NCBI GenBank assembly: GCA_009704605.1
Contig: WLDW01000037.1
Coordinates: forward strand, 1 to 7,194
DNA from: Actinomycetota bacterium
Lineage (GTDB): Bacteria > Actinomycetota > Actinomycetes > Actinomycetales > Microbacteriaceae
DNA length: 7,194 nt
Direction: 5' to 3'
The position numbers and the translations under genes were made by a program. Of the stretch, positions 5,609 through 7,194 are shown piece by piece; the stretch's first letter is position 1, and each line of letters opens with the position of its first letter. Below the pieces are notes generated by a model, which was not told the DNA's origin, searched no databases, and worked only from the letters and a program-made list of their open reading frames with translations.

Positions 5609-7194
5609 CTTTGAGTCCCCAATCCAGCGTTGTATTCGGCTCGTGCCGCGGTGAGCCAGGGCTGGTCTGATACTTCCGCGGGAGCAACATCCCACCAAAG
5701 TCCAGCACCTGGCAGGCTAACGTGAGGGATCGTTGGAACAACTATTACTACAGGCCCGGAGGTAGTTCTGGTTTCGTCTAAGACTTTTCTGAACTCATCG
5801 GCCGTAACTGGTCGATAGGTCTTGGCACCCATACCCTTTGCCATCGAGACGATGTCAATTTCTAGGTAGTTGCCCTCAAGACGAGGTGCGTCTTTAGTGC
5901 CGGCGGACTCGGTCAAAATGGGTCCTTCTTCGCGGTAGCGGAATTCATTTCCAAAGTGGTGACCCACCCGCCACATCTGCAGACGTCTAATTACCTGATA
6001 ACCACGGTTTTCTGAAACCACGATTGTGAGATCGAGATTCTCTTGGGCGGCTGAGACGATTTCTGTTGGAGCCATCACGAAAGTTCCATCGCCAACAAGA
6101 GAAACCACTCGGTTCTTCTTGTCTGGATTAGCTAATCTCACTCCAATTGCGGCAGGAATCTCATATCCCATGCAGCTAAAGCCAAATTCCAAGTGTGCAA
6201 AGCGACCGTCGGTAGCGTCCCACACCTTTTGAATATCTCCTGGGGGTCCACCAGCTGCTGCTATCAAAATGTCGCCATTTTGTGCTTTTTCTTGCAAGAC
6301 CCCAATTAGCTGACCCTGAGTCAAAACTGCATCAGTATTTGTTCGGACATCCAGGTCAGACTTATCAAATAGCTTGCCAGGGTCAATTGACTCAGCTCGC
6401 AAGGTATTCCAGCCAGTCATTTGAGTTGTTATCTCATCGCGCCATGCTGGCTCAATCTGGAATCCCTTCAGCGCGGATGCTAGAGCCTCAAGGGAGAGCT
6501 TTGCGTCAGCTACTACTGCCGTGGCGCCTTGCTTTATTGCATCACCCTCGGTGACGTTTATTGAAACAAAGCGCACCTTTGGGTTTTGGAATATTGACTG
6601 AGAGGCCGTAGCAAAGTCAGTCAATCTGGTACCGATATGAATTATCAGATCTGCCTGCATCACTAACTTGTTGGTCGCAGGTGTTCCTTCGAGGCCTATG
6701 CCACCGAGGTGCCAAGAACCAGGGTTTTGAATAGACCCTTTTCCGCCAAAGGTTTCAGAAACGGGAATGCCGGTTTGATTGGCTAGGGCTTCTAGTGCCG
6801 TAGTTGCGCCAGAGTAAATTACCCCGCCTCCGGAAATCACCAATGGTTTCTTAGAGCCCGATATAGCTTTAGCTATTGACTGGATATCTGTTGGGTCTGG
6901 TAACGGCCTGCGAATCTTCCACTCTTTTGGTTCAAAGAATGATCGCGGGAAATCAAAAGAGTGCGACTGAATATCTTGTGGCAGGGCAATAACTACTGCT
7001 CCGGTTTCTGAGGGGTTCGCCAAAACTCTAAAAGCTTGAGGAAGGGAATAAAGCAACTGCTCAGGCCTTGTGATGCGGTCAAAGAATTTAGAAACCGGGC
7101 GGAAGGCATCATTGACGGAAACATCCGGTTGCGAAAAGTCTTCGAGCTGCTGAAGTACCGGACCCTGACGCCTAGTTGCATAAACATCACCAGG
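5596..7194 (-). CDS. iolD: 3D-(3,5/4)-trihydroxycyclohexane-1,2-dione hydrolase (partial, N-terminus outside window)
   Basis: IolD is a cytoplasmic thiamine-diphosphate enzyme that hydrolytically opens the six-membered carbocycle of inositol degradation, giving 5-deoxy-glucuronate. The frame is open to the window edge and reads 532 residues; from the usual family length of about 630 roughly 100 N-terminal residues are missing. The first visible residues (PGDVYATRRQGPVLQQLED, then SVNDAFRPVSKFFDRITRPEQ) are highly characteristic of IolD and read directly into the rest, so the TTG at 7056 is internal and not the start. The end of the N-terminal ThDP domain includes GAVVIALPQDIQ. The middle domain carries LVISGGGVIYSGA and IHIGTRLTDFATASQ. 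The C-terminal ThDP-binding domain has the GDG motif encoded at 6093-6085 and its closing Asn about 26 residues later (SENRGY). The late GLWWDVAPAEVS is another IolD hallmark. The conserved active-site Glu is in the missing part. It is the first visible gene of the four-gene operon, overlapping the aldolase by 13 bases. Confidence 0.92.
   Translation of the reverse strand, partial: PGDVYATRRQGPVLQQLEDFSQPDVSVNDAFRPVSKFFDRITRPEQLLYSLPQAFRVLANPSETGAVVIALPQDIQSHSFDFPRSFFEPKEWKIRRPLPDPTDIQSIAKAISGSKKPLVISGGGVIYSGATTALEALANQTGIPVSETFGGKGSIQNPGSWHLGGIGLEGTPATNKLVMQADLIIHIGTRLTDFATASQSIFQNPKVRFVSINVTEGDAIKQGATAVVADAKLSLEALASALKGFQIEPAWRDEITTQMTGWNTLRAESIDPGKLFDKSDLDVRTNTDAVLTQGQLIGVLQEKAQNGDILIAAAGGPPGDIQKVWDATDGRFAHLEFGFSCMGYEIPAAIGVRLANPDKKNRVVSLVGDGTFVMAPTEIVSAAQENLDLTIVVSENRGYQVIRRLQMWRVGHHFGNEFRYREEGPILTESAGTKDAPRLEGNYLEIDIVSMAKGMGAKTYRPVTADEFRKVLDETRTTSGPVVIVVPTIPHVSLPGAGLWWDVAPAEVSDQPWLTAARAEYNAGLGTQRWHG
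5615..5620 (-). promoter_or_regulatory. Ribosome binding site deciding the aldolase start
   Basis: On the minus strand GGGGAC lies 6 bases before the ATG at 5608-5606, inside the end of iolD. A start here gives the family's normal N-terminus, whereas the upstream ATG at 5698 would add a non-homologous stretch. Confidence 0.5.

Noticed and set aside
5609..5698. N-terminal extension of the aldolase to the ATG at 5698
   Set aside because: It lies wholly within iolD, is rich in Arg, Cys and Gly unlike the family's N-terminus, and an ATG with a ribosome binding site at 5608 gives the expected length.
6282..6554. 90-codon plus-strand open frame inside iolD
   Set aside because: It is a shadow of the iolD frame with no ribosome binding site or recognisable domain.
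7054..7056. TTG at 7056 as the iolD start codon
   Set aside because: The frame stays open to the window edge, and the 46 upstream codons encode clear IolD sequence, so the TTG is an internal leucine codon and the gene is cut by the window.

Overview
This window looks like a piece of a carbohydrate (probably myo-inositol) uptake and breakdown locus from an actinobacterium of moderate GC content, near 50% by eye. The closest general look is that of small-genome freshwater Actinobacteria such as Microbacteriaceae of the Luna type or nanopelagic lineages. That placement is inferred from protein style, compact spacing and base composition, not from any marker gene.

Left half, plus strand (about 34-2980): a three-gene ABC importer. 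A lipoprotein substrate-binding protein comes first, then a perfect 14-bp stem hairpin with a short T tract, then a RbsC/FrcC-type permease and a single-domain ATPase that overlap by 4 bases (ATGA). The hairpin between the binding-protein gene and the membrane-component genes probably sets a high ratio of binding protein to permease and ATPase. No promoter can be assigned in the 47 bases before the first gene.

Right half, minus strand (7194 down to 2987): four tightly packed catabolic genes read towards the transporter. In transcription order they are iolD (ThDP-dependent trihydroxycyclohexane-dione hydrolase, N-terminus outside the window), an HpcH/HpaI-family aldolase, a D-2-hydroxyacid dehydrogenase, and an IolE-like TIM-barrel inosose dehydratase. 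Junctions are a 13-base overlap, a 36-base gap and an immediate TAA-ATG junction, so this is almost certainly one transcript. The two operons converge on a 54-base gap that holds one hairpin.

Taken together: the importer would bring in a cyclitol or sugar, IolE would dehydrate the 2-keto cyclitol, and IolD would hydrolytically open the ring. The aldolase and the hydroxyacid dehydrogenase are not members of the textbook iol pathway (IolG, E, D, B, C, J, A). Their position between iolD and iolE suggests an accessory or variant route, which is the most interesting point here. The usual iolG, iolB, iolC, iolJ, iolA and an iol regulator are not in this window. I saw no tRNA, rRNA, CRISPR array, insertion sequence or prophage feature. 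No gene-free stretch exceeds 100 bases.
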